DNA of 64,000 bases from Oegoconia quadripuncta (taxonomy: Eukaryota > Arthropoda > Insecta > Lepidoptera > Autostichidae). Numbering within the stretch: position 1 is the first letter of the stretch; each line of letters opens with the position of its first letter. The translations under genes and the position numbers were made by a program. Where the stretch lies: positions 20,454,801 to 20,518,800 of the forward strand of contig OX438753.1 in the NCBI GenBank assembly GCA_949316235.1, read 5' to 3'. Below the pieces are notes generated by a model. It made no database searches, was not told where the DNA came from, and worked only from the letters and a program-made list of their open reading frames with translations. Shown in pieces: positions 12,140 to 25,900 of this stretch.

Positions 12140-14659
12140 GCACAAAACTAGTAAGAAATTGGAAGGTGAGGACTTGCAAGTAAAAACTGCAAATAGATTG
12201 CAACTGTGTAGCACAATGAAACTTACGTCAGGTAGTTTTCGTGAATCACTCCCGAGATTTCGGATTTATGACTTCTTAAAGTAACGACCTACTTAAATTC
12301 AAAGTGCCCCGGAAAAAGCTTATAAAAAGTAAAGAAATTAATCTGCAATTCAAAATCCGTCTTGCCCTCCACTTTTATTCCATTTCGCCGTTGGAAAATA
12401 TGACAAATGTTTGGTAGGAACAACTTGCTCAACTTTGGTTGTGTAACTGTGAATTACTTAGAATTTCCCAACCTGTAGAAACCTGAAGATAAATTTATCT
12501 AAAACAGCTTTGTGACTTGTTAATTACTTTAAGTGTTTCATGTACCTGTTTAATACACCGAATCTTAAGCGAATATGCTATTGAATTACCGAAAATGTAT
12601 AACGAAATATCAGATATAATTACCATCTGTACACCTATCCGTTACCCAGATTATGCGCTCATTTGAATTTTAGAATTTTACTTAACGATGTCTGTGCATT
12701 AAGCAAATAGAAATTAGAATTTTAAATTAATTACTCGCTGCGTTCGATTACGGTTTTCGCTTACATTCCGGCATTTCGGCCGTGAGGGACTACAAAGCTA
12801 ATTACGTATCGAAGCGATCTTCTTCCATGGTTTCTTACGTGCCCCTCGCATTTCCATATAAGTTGAGCTTTAAACGAGCCAATCTATTCACGTCTACACA
12901 TCAGGGGGTCGCATTTGCATATAGAACAGAAATTTATTAAATCTACAGCCAATATCCAGCGTTCCGACATCGAACTTTTACTTCTTCTTCTCTTGATATT
13001 TTTATTGGATTGTAAAAGAGGTATTCTAACGTAACCGCGTTGCAAATTGGTAGGGCGTGATTTATTTTCAGCTTTACATACTCGGACCGTTTAAAGCCTT
13101 AGTGCACCACATAAAAATCGCGAAAGCTTTAAGGAGACAGCGGCCATTTTTGTTTGGCCAACGACCGACGAACCCCCATCTCGTAAAGATGTCACAGCTC
13201 ATTTGACAGATGACGCTTCCCAAAGTGACTTGGCACCACTGAAATTAACTAATTCGTCAGTTGAAACTTCTACTTATTTTTTCTAAAACGAACTCATTTT
13301 CATTATTTATAATTATTAAAGTACTTAGAATTCCACTTTTCTCATGGATTACATACAATCATGAGTTCCGAATACCCCGGGCATAAATTAAGACAAATCC
13401 TTTAAGTAATATGATTTAGGCCCTTTGATTCATTGAAAATACTTTCATTATTCTTGAAAACAGTGTTGTTTAATTAGTTGAATTAATAATTTCGATTTAG
13501 ACGGAGCCAGCCGCCGGCGGAGGTGACGGCCGTAATGAAACGGGGTCTGGGTAGAAGCGTCCGCGGTGTACACATTTGAATGACTGCTGTACAGTATTCG
13601 ACCTTTATTATTTTAGTCAAACTGCTAAAATATTGTCGTAAATATTTTTCCCACCAAATAAATAAATGTGAAAAGTTTGGGCAAGTGACGGGAACTTGGC
13701 AAGTTATTTTCCTATAGTAGCTATTTACTTTACAGGGAAATAATCTGTAGGAAAAAAGCGACGCAAAAACCCACACAATCATTAAAGGAATCCGCGGTAG
13801 CGATCAGTGCAACAAAAGAGATGACAATGTCGATTAATTATTAGTTCTAGGATGCGTGAGACAAACGTCGGCAAAGGTGTACCCGGCAATACCTTGGCCA
13901 TTGGTGTCCTAGGTATGCACTAGTGCACCACTAACACAAGATATTAATTTCTCCCAACTAATTAACTGAAACTAGACTAGTCGTTAAAAACGTATTCCTG
14001 AATCATCTCGTATCCACACCGCTTCCACCGCCGCCCATTCATACCTTAATTCCTTTTTATTTCCAACATAAAAATGTTGCGCCGCGCTTTCATTATAAAA
14101 ATAACGTGTACACTGTACTCTGCGGTGCGCCAAGAGCATAAAGCTCATAGCAATGGGTTGAGTGCTGTTGCATTTTAATTAATTCTCTTTTCTATCGCGA
14201 TGCGCCGCTATCGGCCTCCCACAGGCGTCGCCGACAAACAAATAGCTGCTGCGGTGAGCGTAACGATTGACACGGTCGGTGGGGGGATTTTTTCTTCGTC
14301 GTTTGCGGGTAGGTGTGATTCTAATTTCTTTTAGTTGAATAACGTTTGTGTGGTAGGTTCGATACACTGATCTTTCAGCGATTAATTGTAGTTTTGTTTG
14401 TCCTGTGTTTCTTTACTTCGAAAACGATGTTACAACTACTATTTCGGCGACTTTAAAATATACCCAATACATCATTTCGGCGCTTTATTGCTGCGAAGTT
14501 ATGCCGCACTAAATTTTACGTTACTACCCAAGTTTCAAGTTCATTAGACATTGATCTTAACATATCTTCAAAAATAGACACCATTTAGTGTTACTTTTCG
14601 TTACTTTGATTCGACAAAACAAAGAAAAAAATAACAATTGGGCTAAATTTAGTATTATC
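12140..14659. other. Gene-free stretch
   Basis: No exon or named repeat. Between about 12640 and 12960 the sequence is less AT-rich, with ATTAATTAC, CTAATTACG and ATTTGCATATA motifs that resemble homeodomain and octamer sites. A short GC-richer patch with no coding pattern lies at 13500-13560. This could be regulatory intron of heph; the evidence is weak. Confidence 0.35.
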
Positions 14660-14845
14660 GAATTTATTTATAGGCACATTTTGAATGTCTGCCGGAGCTT
14701 TATCTTATACATTGTCATTTAATAGTGACTTTGTGTAAACGACTGACATTAACAGCAAGTTTATTTATATATCTTGTATTTACATTGTGTAATAGCAACT
14801 ATTCATCTTAAGCAATTCCAGATTCTTTTTTTTAACCGAGTCCTA
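14660..14845 (-). repeat. Non-LTR LINE fragment, family L1x (copy 1)
   Basis: Antisense relic of the same C-terminal region as the minus-strand copy at 51010-51512, sharing TTTTGAATGTCTGCCGGAGC-type sequence and AACAGCAAGTTTATTT. Too short and degenerate for coding. Confidence 0.6.
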
Positions 14846-15254
14846 AAAGGGAGGAGTTCTATGTTCGTCTGCATAAATTTTATATGTATGTTCACCAATA
14901 TTTTCGTCTGTTAAGTAACTGATTTTGATGATTGTTTTTTTTTATAGAGTTTATTTCCAGGGTGATCCTATGTAATTGGTTGGTAAAACCTTATTGAAGT
15001 CTTTTGTTTTCCAAATTATTGGCAATACAATTATGTTACATTAAATAAATTAATCCTATACCACATTTGTACAAAGCATAACATCGCAGGCAAAATCAGT
15101 TCTGGCAATGGGAGATGGACTCAGCATTTTGCTTTATTAAACATTATGCTTTCGTAAACATGTCGAGAAGCTAATGGTAATATATCGATTTCCTTAAGTT
15201 TATTCCTAAATACATAACTATCATAGACTAAAACCAAGTTCTCCTTGCCCACAG

Positions 15255-18200
15255 GCCCTAGACGGTCAGAACATCTACAACGGCTGCTGCACCCTCCGCA
15301 TCGATTACTCAAAGATGACCTGCCTCAACGTGAAGTACAACAACGACAAGTCGCGTGACTACACCAACCCCACGCTGCCCTCCGGAGACGGTGATGCTCA
15401 CCAGTTGTTGACCAGTGAGTTGATGCCTCTGCGGGCTCGCCTCGCCCTGGCCCTCGCATCCAGGATGAGTTAGTCCTATACTACTCCAGTGCACCTGGAC
15501 GCTTAAAGTCACAGTTTCGTCTCTATCACACCCTGTAGTATCTCGTTGTTCTATGCTACTTCAGTGCACGACACAGCATCCTTAAAGCTGTTATTTCTTG
15601 TTGGCATTTACTATTCCAGTGAATTTTGACTCTTTAGACACAGTTCTATCTCTCTTAGGCCTGATGTCACTAATTGTTCTTTCACGCTTAAGACACAGTT
15701 CAGTCTCTCACGCTTACTTGTTGTTATGGGACAATTTGGACAACACTGGTGCATTTTTGTCCTATTGTCCTCATACTCTCACCCTGTGCTTAATGGTTTC
15801 TGTTGCCCGATTCCAAGACTTCATTGCCGTAGAAGTCACTCACACTTACACCACCATCCTTATACATATACATATGCTCACGCGTTTCCTGTTGGGATAG
15901 GTAGAGATTATTAATTTCCTCTTGCAACGATCCTTACATACTACTTTTGCTTCTTCCACTCCCATCAAATACTTACATGTCTTTCAATTGTAAGTCTGCT
16001 TTAGTTGCAAAGGAACTACGATGGAACACTGTCTTCTAAAATACAGGTCTATCACCTAGTTTAGAAGGTCAGGGAACGTACAATAAGAAGTATGTACTTT
16101 AAGCCTTTCATGTACAAATCCATAATAACTTAATGTATGTACTTGTATTCAACTATGTCAATAAACTTTTATATACTGTGAACTGCTCACTATGCGATGC
16201 AACTACCAACACGCTTATGAGTGCGATATTATAACACATACTCGTCCCTCTAACGCAATTGTATTGCAATGACGACCTGTTCGGTGTAGTGGTTAGCAAC
16301 TCTGACCACTATACCAAAAGGTTGCGGGTTCGAATCCCGCTAGGGGCATATGTTTGTGTGATGAACACGGACATGTGTACCCGAGTTATGGATGCTTTTA
16401 TTTATAATTAGTATTTATTTACAAAAAAAAATGTATTTATGTAGTATATCAACCATCTGGTATCCACAACACAATCCTATAGTTGCTTACTGTGGAACTA
16501 GTGTACGTCAAGGATATTTATTATTTATTAAAAAAAAATCTATTATCCTAAACTACTACAGTGCATCTACATGCTCCCCGATACAGACCTGTCTCCCCCC
16601 TTACACTGCAATTTAGTTTTTCCACCTTGTGCATCTTGACGCTTAAGATGACGCTGTTGACGCTCACTTTGTATCTTGTCCTACTTCTCTTGCGCTGCTT
16701 ATATACGATTAAATTATTACAGACATAATCCCTCAGATCTACTTATGTTTACCATGATCCACTCGGTTGTTCTCGGTTTTTTGAAGGCGCGGTTTTTTGA
16801 TCTCGTGCGTTACCGCGACCGCTTCAAACTGGTTTTACGTCACGCATGATACTTTGCTTGTTAGGGCTAACTAACATTGCATTGTAACGTTGGATGATTG
16901 ACTAAATTGTTTCATCCAAAATTGGAGACGACGAATGTGCAAATAATATATGAAAAATGCAGGAGATGGCAGGAAATAAAAAATATTTCATTTTGTCGAC
17001 AAAATAACTTTCTAATTCTATCTAGTACAAAATTTGACTATGATCGATACGATATAGAATATTGCACAAAACATTAGCAAAGTGGCGATGTAAAAATTTT
17101 ACGCGCGACATTATGTATTTGATCTATTACAGGCCTTTCACCGTGCTGTTGCGGTGTTCATCTACAATTCCAATTGTTTTGGTAGGATTAAAAATAAAAA
17201 AATTAACAAACATGACACGATACAAATGGTAGTTTATTAATCCTCCTAGTAATCCCACACGAGTGCACCTAAATCACTAGTAAGTGTGCCTCTAGTTGTA
17301 CATAGAAATCAATGATGTTGATTTTTCGTAAACTCTAAGTATACGAGAAAAAGCACAGAAGAAGGTACTTAATTGCCATTTTATTAGATTGAAAATCAAA
17401 TTTAAGTCAAGGATGAAGCTTTGCTTATTTTATTTTGCATAAGTATATTTTATGTCCCTGTAAGCTACTGTAAACTGCAAACAAAGTAAATCTCGAGCAC
17501 CGAATCGCACAAAAGCAACATTCCCAAATTACATTTGCTATTCCACGTTAGCTCTTTTCTTGTTTGCCATTCATATTTCAATGCTAAATTTTCCCGCAGT
17601 GACTAATAACTTCTCATAAATTCGTACTGCACCATAGAGGATTGGTATAATATATATACGTACACAATGTGTGAGGATCATTCCGGCATTGTGGGTTTGA
17701 TGCTATGCCCTTTGTAGAGCCGAATGAAAAAAGCGAGTCAGTGTCTTGATGCATGTGAAAGAAATGTGATCTCTATTGGAGCGAACAATTAAAATTTGGC
17801 TTTCAATTTTGTGGATATTTTTTCTTAGGACAGCATTTAAATCCGCGACTTTACACTAGGTGGCGGTGTGCTTGCACCGCCGTTCCTCGGACTTGGTTCG
17901 GGCTTGGCCTCGCCGTACGGGGTCGGCGTCGGCGGTGTTGGTCTACCCGCATTCGGAGCACTCACGCTGACGCCCGCTTCGCCTGCCCTCCGGGCTCTCG
18001 CCGCACCACCCCTGCCGCTCGCCACTGTGCTTCTCGTCTCCAATCTCAACGAAGAGGTTAGTATCCATCCACCAACATCACCTTCACACCTCACTGTTTT
18101 GTCCCGTGTGTCAGTTGTCGACCGATTACGGAAGGCGTATGTCTTTTGTTATTTAGACCCCGCCCCTTATGTTATGTGGAAAATATATTGTGGTTTGCTA

Positions 18201-21200
18201 ATTTATTTATGTACATACCTATTTATATTATTTCCACGAATTCAAAAATATATTAAGATCATTTTACTTCGTTAATTTCGAATACAATCAACAAATGAGC
18301 AACAATAGAGTTCGTTCATTGAAACTTAAACGAACGAAATTTCAGTAATAACAATTTATTCCGCGTTAAAATTTTAATCAAAAGTTTTACAATTCGATTG
18401 TTCATGTTTATTGGCAAATTTATTCATTAAGCTAACATAAACAGCCATGCAGTAACGTCTCCAACACCTCACAACTTGGGTTTACAAACAAACCACTAAT
18501 GCATCCACTAATACCGACGACGGGCGTTACAGGCCGTTACACTTATATACTATACTCAAACCTCCTTAAAAATAAGTTGCTAATTTATTTATAGATATGA
18601 TATCAGATATCTTTTACGACTATTTATAATACTGTCTCTTTCTCTTTCCTATTGTTTTAGATGGTCACGCCTGACGCTCTCTTTACCCTTTTTGGTACGT
18701 GTGCACAAATTCCGTATTTTATATTAAAACATTAATAATGCTCCTGTCGCCTGAAAGACAAATTGTCAGCTAACATTCTCGATTTCTGTCCTGATAACCG
18801 CATCTGTTGACTCTGCGAGGCTTCGCTTGATAACGCTATCGTTGCCGCTTATTAACTCGATGACAATTTGTGTTTCAGACACCTATATAGTCGTAGCTAA
18901 GTTAGATTGTCTAGCATACCCAGTGTTGTCTTTATTTACATTATTATTATCTATTTTTTTTTTATTTTCCCATCTGTCTGAGCTGTCAGTTTTATGCCAG
19001 TTATATCCGGAACAGATGTTATATATTTTACGTCTTGGTGTAACATGTTTTAATACTGTACTAAGCTGTCTCTGTGAGTACTATGACAATGAATAAGTAA
19101 AATTCTGGAGTATCTATATATAAGGACAATAACAGGAGTTTTGAGTTGATATTTATTTTGTTTGTAGACCTACCTGTTTTGCTTACAACAGCCGGCCGTT
19201 CGGTGGTACTCGCTGTTAACTGCTCAAGCATTAATCGAAGCTTAACGTGACCAAATTAGAGCTTGGATTTGTTTCTTTCCTGTATCATTTTCCCATCTGT
19301 CCAGTTTTCATGACATTATTATGTGTACAAGCAGTTTTATACTACAAATTATACTGTTTAATATTATTTTTATTATAAACGTTGTGTATACAGTGTAGTA
19401 ACTTAGGAATAGTTTTAGAACTCGACATATTTTAGTTGATATAATTATTGACCGTCTCAATTTTGTTCTCTTCAATAGAGGCTGTAGAGCAGTGACTATT
19501 TTTCATTATACGCAAAAAGAGTTGATCTTTGCCATCAAATGGAATCGCTTTTATAATGAGACCAAACTTAAAAACAAAAAAATATGACCACACATACAAA
19601 ATGGTTTATCTCATAGACAACTATATTTTGTACAAGTAGGTAAAATTATTATACCCGAAGATCATGAAACAATTGATATTTGGCTTCAATATCTACACAA
19701 TGTTCTTAACGTATATGTAGACTTTGCTATACAAATGCGCTTCGTTTTTACACGTGATTTCGCATGTGTGTACGCCAATCATCGTGTTAGTGTATGTGTG
19801 TAGGTACATACACTACTTTAAAAAGCAGCGACACTGGAACCCGTACTTTACAATGTCTAATCTTCTTACTCGACTGCCCAATGAAGGAGGGTAATGTTTT
19901 TCGAGTGTATGTATGTATGTAGATTTATATGTTACCACCTGTAGCCTATAACGGCCGGACCAATTTCGAAGTGTATAGGCTCGTTTTAACCCCTGTGAAA
20001 TGCAAAATATGCTGTCGGGTTTTTTGGTTTTAAACTGTTTTTGGCTATATCCGAGTTGGTCTCATATTGATACTGAAAGTTATTCCATTTGATGGTATAA
20101 TTGGACCAAGTGTTAAATTTCCTTGAATAATTTACAATGGACACCCTAACCATCCATCTTTATCATTTGAGCAACAAAACGATGTCACCGCAAGAGCTGT
20201 AAAGGAAAACGACTTTCATTAACCAAATTAAGATGACGCAATTGGGACTGCTACATACAAATTACCATAATATTAAAACATAATCTATCACAAGTATAAT
20301 ATAATGTTCACATTAAAATTTGTCGGTTGGTAAGACATTGTTTCTATTATCTAGGCGTGTACGGAGACGTGCAACGGGTGAAGATACTCTACAACAAGAA
20401 GGATTCGGCTCTCATTCAAATGGCTGAGCCACACCAGGCGCATCTAGGTATTAATTTCATTAACAATAAGGCTATTGTTAAATAGAAAATCTTCATTAAT
20501 TTTGACAATGTCGAGCAAAGGCTCGATAACCCGTGAGAACGCGGTTACACCATGCTCTATTGAAATTTTGTCGTCTTTTTTTTCATACAATTAGAATAGT
20601 TTATTTCTATGAAATGCACAAAGGTTTCGTAAACTTCGTCAACATTTCATTCTATTCTATTGGATTTATTAAGAGTGAAATATTTAGAGATGGAACGCCC
20701 GCTAGATTAGATTCCCTTAACCAATATCGTGTAGGGTATCTGAGGTGTTCCTCCCTCACTCTTTCTAAAATAACACTACCCAGATGGATTGATTGAATTT
20801 AATTATCTTTCATTTGAAGAAAATCTTTAGATTGATATAGTGGAGCCTGAAAGCACTAATTCAATTTGGAATGTTTTCAGCCATGACCCATATGGATAAA
20901 CTGCGTGTGTTCGGGAAAGCCATGCGCGTGATGCTGAGTAAGCACCAGACTGTGCAACTGCCCAAGGAGGGCCAACCGGATGCAGGTCTCACCAGGTTTG
21001 TAAAGAATTACAATTAAATATTGTACAAAATTGGCAAAGAAATTAACTTGAAGGTAGAAGTGAAGAAACACCTCTACTGAACATACACCGACACAACATA
21101 GGCGGCACCGACAGCTCTCTATGCAAATGATGTAGGCTTATAGAACTATCTATCACTCACGAAGTCCTGGAATACGCGGGAGTGACAAACCAAGAGGCAA

Positions 21201-22973
21201 AAATCCTTGGTACGCTGAGGTTACTCAGCAAAGCCTTTGCAAGCCCCAAGAGACTACTGTGCTCTTGTTCGCAGCTGGGCTGGCCCGGCCCATTCGTTAG
21301 CCAGCTAAATATGGTAACAGGAGCCATCAACAAACGAAGGTAGAAGTGATTATTAAGTGAAGTTAGCGTAGCATTGGGAATTTCTAGCAAGAAGAATTTC
21401 TAGTCACAATTCTTAGCAATCATATAGAACTCACCATCACCTATGTATGTATGTACCTATGTATGTATGATAGTCGAAGTCATAACCAGGGCTAAGGGAG
21501 TTACACATGTTTCCAAATTTCTTCTGTCCTACAGATATTTCCTCATCGAACTTTGAAGTTTTAATTGCCCAGAATTCACACCGCACTATAATATAATTTT
21601 TGATAAACAAGCGTTTTCTTTATAGTGGACACTTACCGGGTAGATTATATTAGACCAGTGGTGGGCAAAGTACGGCCCGCGAAAGGATTTCATTCGGCGC
21701 GCCGACGACGGGCCTTCGAAATGAATGATATATGGCCCGCGATAATTATAATCGCATAAATGTTAAATTGTAATTTGTAACTAACATTCGTGAAAGAGTG
21801 TAATACTGTAATGTAATATTTTTATAATATGATTAAAAGATTTCAAAACACGCATTTTAACTATAGGTAATTATGGCCCTCCACTGAAAAATCTTAAACT
21901 TTCTGGTCCCCTATGAAGAAAGTTTGCCCACCACTGTATTAGACGAATAACATATTTATTTATTCTTACAGGATTGTACTTGTTCGTATATTTTAAAGTA
22001 TAATTTATCGCATTTTCAGGGACTACTCTCAGAGCCCCCTCCACCGATTCAAGAAGCCGGGCAGCAAGAATTACCAGAACATCTACCCACCGAGTGCCAC
22101 ACTACATCTGTCCAACATTCCGTAAGTTAAACTAAAACTTTAGTGCATAAAACTATACTACTAAACCCATAAAACTGGACGAGTAAATTTTAGGGTTGAG
22201 AATCCCATATTTAATCACCACTCGAACTCAGGCGCATTGGTATAAGTTAGATATTAATTATTTAACGTATTCGATTAGCACTAAAGTCAACTGCTTTGTA
22301 AAATTAGACGTACCTTTTATAATATGTTTTCATGTATCCACAGAGCAACTGTGTCTGAGGAGGACATCAAAGAAGCTTTCACAAAGCGCGGCTTCACAAT
22401 CAAGGCTTTCAAGTTCTTCCCGTGAGTATTAGCTATTAATATGTATTAGTTTTTTTTTTAATGTATGATGATTTCGACTTAAGTATTTATATTTATTATA
22501 TGAAATCTATAAAAGAGTCTGCAGAATCAGCTGGAACTGTCGCTTTAAATCGATTAATTTTTATCTTCTACAACTAGTAGTCACTTTTGAGATATGTCAT
22601 ATTAGTTCTCAAGATTGGTTCTTAGAAGTTCGCCAAAACATAAAGGCAATAGTAATTTGTATGATGTCAAGCCTTGGCTGAAACTAATTTAGCTGCTATA
22701 GCCAAATAGAACATCGGGTGAAATGAAGTAAAGAGACAGGAAATGGAATCCTAAGATCGTAGGCGGAAGGTTTCCAGCCAGAACAATTATAGGGGGAATT
22801 ATTCTATCAAATCCTTTAAAGTTTTCATTTCCAATTTCAGGAAGGACCGCAAAATGGCGCTGGTGCAGCTACCGACCGTTGACGACGCAGTGGCGGCACT
22901 TATCAAGATGCACAACTATCAGTTGTCCGAATCCAATCACCTGCGAGTGTCCTTCTCTAAGTCGAGTATCTAA
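15255..22973 (+). CDS. heph: Polypyrimidine tract-binding protein (hephaestus/PTBP), 3' half, eight exons
   Basis: An RNA-binding splicing regulator with four RRMs that binds CU-rich RNA in the nucleus. Coding exons: 15255-15414, 17860-18056, 18661-18694, 20355-20447, 20881-20995, 22020-22121, 22344-22421 and 22841-22973 (stop TAA 22971-22973). All have AG/GT borders and their phases join to 303 residues. Visible blocks are the end of RRM2 ([20 protein letters not shown], then [15 protein letters not shown]), a Gly/Ala/Pro linker, RRM3 ([11 protein letters not shown] to [12 protein letters not shown]), the [20 protein letters not shown] linker, and RRM4 ending [11 protein letters not shown]. 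This order matches animal PTB proteins. The first two and a half RRMs must lie on exons outside or far upstream; none is visible in 1-15254. Exon 2 could also use the better pyrimidine-tract acceptor at 17828, but that breaks the frame. Confidence 0.93.
16273..16550 (+). repeat. tRNA-derived SINE, family B (copy 2), in a heph intron
   Basis: Head GGTGTAGTGGTTAGCAAC with an intact B box GGTTCGAATCCCGC, then the GTGTGATGAACACGGAC body and ATCAACCATCTGGTATCC. Sense orientation relative to heph. Confidence 0.75.
18601..18694 (+). promoter_or_regulatory. heph: 34-nt heph exon with CU-rich acceptor tract
   Basis: The exon 18661-18694 is 34 nt and encodes [12 protein letters not shown]. The acceptor tract just upstream reads CTGTCTCTTTCTCTTTCC and then TATTGTTTTAG, dense in UCUU/CUCU elements, the known binding preference of PTB itself. 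The vertebrate PTBP1 and PTBP2 genes have a 34-nt exon at the same place in RRM3, and PTB-driven skipping of it causes nonsense-mediated decay. Skipping here joins phase 0 to phase 1 and gives a TGA at 20379-20381. Regulation is inferred; the exon and the frame consequence are read directly. Confidence 0.7.
18695..20354. other. heph intron after the 34-nt exon
   Basis: 1.66 kb, AT-rich. A TATG microsatellite-like patch near 19905-19920 is followed by GGCCGGACCAATTTCGAAG, which looks like a transposon relic I cannot assign. No coding sequence. Confidence 0.4.
21090..21350 (+). pseudogene. Degenerate non-LTR LINE tail in a heph intron
   Basis: With frameshifts allowed, the sequence resembles the cysteine-containing C-terminal tail of a LINE polyprotein: GGTDSSLCK, a gap, [27 protein letters not shown] and QLGWPGP. 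Tentative, since it rests on pattern memory for reverse-transcriptase tails. Confidence 0.35.
21656..21936. mobile_element. Non-autonomous hAT-type element (MITE), 281 bp
   Basis: Terminal inverted repeats CAGTGGTGGGCAAAGT and, at the right end, TTTGCCCACCACTG, flanked by a perfect 8-bp target-site duplication TATTAGAC (21648-21655 and 21937-21944). The CAGTGGTGGGCAAA terminus and an 8-bp duplication are characteristic of hAT transposons. There is no transposase inside. It sits in the heph intron upstream of the exon at 22020. Confidence 0.9.
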
Positions 22974-25900
22974 ACGGCCTGGCAAAGCTGAACGTCTTCG
23001 GAATATCACACAATTCCAGTCGCGATCGCCTCCAAATATCGACTCTTTGCCCACACCTTCGAGAATTACTTCACCGACAATGCACTAGGAAATTATTTGT
23101 TAAATAATAAGAGGGCATTGGCACAAAGGCTCGATTGTTCAAAGGCGAATACAATGCGACTGTCATACCATACCTCTCACACAAATCGAGAACTTCGCTC
23201 GACTGAAAATTTAAAATATAATCTGTATTACGCTTACTTGGATCAGTCTAGAAATTAAGTGCTACTCTATTTTCTTAATAAATATGTACGTCTTTACTGT
23301 TATCATCATAATCTACGATACTGTCATTATCATGCACCAACTTTACGCGTTATAATATAATATGACTATATTTTTAAGCCTTCGACTTCTCCACAATGTA
23401 CATCAGAGAGGATATAATATTTTGTGTGATATTCATTCCATATTTTTTTTTTAAATGATTATTTTTTTTTTATAGTTTTAAAAGAATTGTAATGATTTCC
23501 AGTGATTTTATAATGTTGATTTTTCATATAATCGAAAATATTGAAACAGAAAATATTCTGCAATTAGATTGCGCTAGATTTATTTACATTTTGGCAATTG
23601 ATTTGTGTCTATTCGCAGTGTTAAACATTGCTTCCATTATTATGGTTGTTTGAGTGGCTGACTTATTCAATACCACATTATTAATACGAATATTTGCACT
23701 TTGTTACAAAAAAATTATAATATTTCTTATGTCACAATATAATTTGCAGTTATTACTATAAACATTATATTTTATAAACATATTTTATGCTCTATTTTAA
23801 TATGCACAATTTACTATTACGGCATTTCTTTATAGGTAAATAGTTTTGTGCGCATACACATTTCCCTTATTATTACAGAAACGTTACGTATAAAAATGTG
23901 TATGTGTGTGCAATATTAGTTGTAGCGATAATTTTAATAATATATTTTAGATGTAACTGTCCTTGTTTCTACGGCGAAAGTCGGACCTCTTTCTATACAG
24001 TCTATCGATGCTTCCATACTCGTTACGTTGTTCTTCGTTTCAATCATAGTACTTGGTTAGTTAGTGTAATCACAATTCTTAATGCTAAGCATCTAGTTGA
24101 TATATATCACTATATAAAACATTATGTTCTGAGACATAATGGTGACGTGATGCATTTATTTCGATGTTAATGTATATGGTAGCTACAACATACAATAAAA
24201 TGCTCGTGCACATGAAGCAACTAAGCGGTTATTTTTTAGGTAATTATTTATTTGCCTCCTTTCGGGGAACATGTGTCGCACAGTGTGCCCAATATGTCGA
24301 TAACGTATTTTTTAGAATAATTTTCAATATATAACTATGATATTGGCACACTGGTGACTGTGAAGTTGTGACGGGCGGTCTAGAAGTATTAGCGAGATCT
24401 GATTTTGCACTTAACACAATGTAATCAGCAGTATTTACACTAGGTCACAAATAACTTCACTATTAAACAGTATTTTAGGTAAATAGCGCTCCCTTATTTT
24501 ATTTTTTTGTACATAAAGCTCTAACTTCCAATGAATTTTCACACTTCGGACTTCGCTAAGTTTTCAATTGGATTTCACACATCTTTGCCTTCTTAAATTA
24601 ATTAAAATGCGTCTAGTCCAATGCAAAAGAGATTAAGTTTTGTGGGATAAGTGAGTTAACGTTACGGATGTCGAATGTTGTCTCAAACCTAAACTCTGGT
24701 AAGGAATGCTTTTTTTTTGGAAAAAAAGAAAATAATGTTATTTATTATACGGTTCGGTCATAGAGTGCCCAGTGACTCTCTAAATGTAAGGACCAGTTTT
24801 AAGTGTTCAGTTCACGCGTCCAGTTTATGTGATTAGGCAAAGCATGCGTGAAACAGATACCTGATTTATGACGAGATGAAAAAAACAATCGCGACACGAT
24901 CACAAGTCGCAGATACAGTCGAACATATTGTTATGTGCCCTGACAATGCCACTGTTTGTTAGCGTCCGTGGATTGAGATAAGTTCACATATCAACCAGAC
25001 GTAATGAATAACTGAGCATGTGTGAGTGGTAACAACAAAGATAGGTACAGTACAGGCTATGCATGAACAATGGCCATACGGTGAAAGGTTAAAAGTCCAC
25101 GGAAATTTTATCAAAACGATTAAGTTGAACATATCCCTTTCCAATGTCACAAAAGTGTAACTTTTAGAATTTTTTTATTTTTGAAAGCGTTATGCTGTCA
25201 TTATAAAATCACATATTTACACAATTATAAAGTTGTATAATATACATCACGTACCCTAAAGTAAGAAATAAGTAATAGAGCTTAGTAAGATGATTAAAAA
25301 CTGGTAAAAAAAAATAGAATGTCACTACGATGTAGGTTCTAACAGAAAAATTTAATCATACAAATTATTAATCAGTACCTATCTACGGTAAGAACGTAAA
25401 AGTAGTTATTTGGTTTAGATAATGTTAGGTGACCAGGGTGTGGTGATATTTTGCACGTTTTTGAAAATGTTTTTCTATAGGGTGCAGAATTCTGTGCCTG
25501 TGTATTGGAATGATATGAAAAGTGGTATGCGACTGGTGGTGGTCTGTTTGGGGAGAGATCGGCGTTAATCGCATTTGTAATTTAAAAAAAATAATATTAT
25601 TATAACATTACTTTTAAATTAAATACAAAATCACAAAGAGGAGATTACATATCCACTTTATTCAGCGTAGAACGCTACACACATGCCGCGGTTACTTGCA
25701 GATACTCTTTCAGCTCCTGTGCCCTTGGTACATGTGGTTCAGTTCCATTTGCTTGTGCTCAATTCGTAGTGTTCGATGACTCTATTGTGTGTAGCGTTTT
25801 CAGGCCTAAGATTTTTCTCAGTAATATCGATATATTGACTAATAGATAATTATAGGGATTTATGTGTTTAGAGAAGTATTTTAAATATTTAGATAATATC

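Noticed and set aside
15598..15900. 100-aa open frame in a heph intron
   Set aside because: Lies right after a clear donor site, is low in conserved features, and contains no RRM sequence.
17829..17859. Alternative acceptor (TTTTTTCTTAG) 31 nt upstream of the called heph exon start
   Set aside because: It has the better pyrimidine tract, but 31 nt shifts the frame and destroys the PTB-like RRM3 sequence. Kept only as a possible non-productive splice site.
17837..18094. 85-aa minus-strand open frame rich in Gly/Arg/Pro
   Set aside because: It is the shadow of the GC-rich heph linker exon on the other strand.
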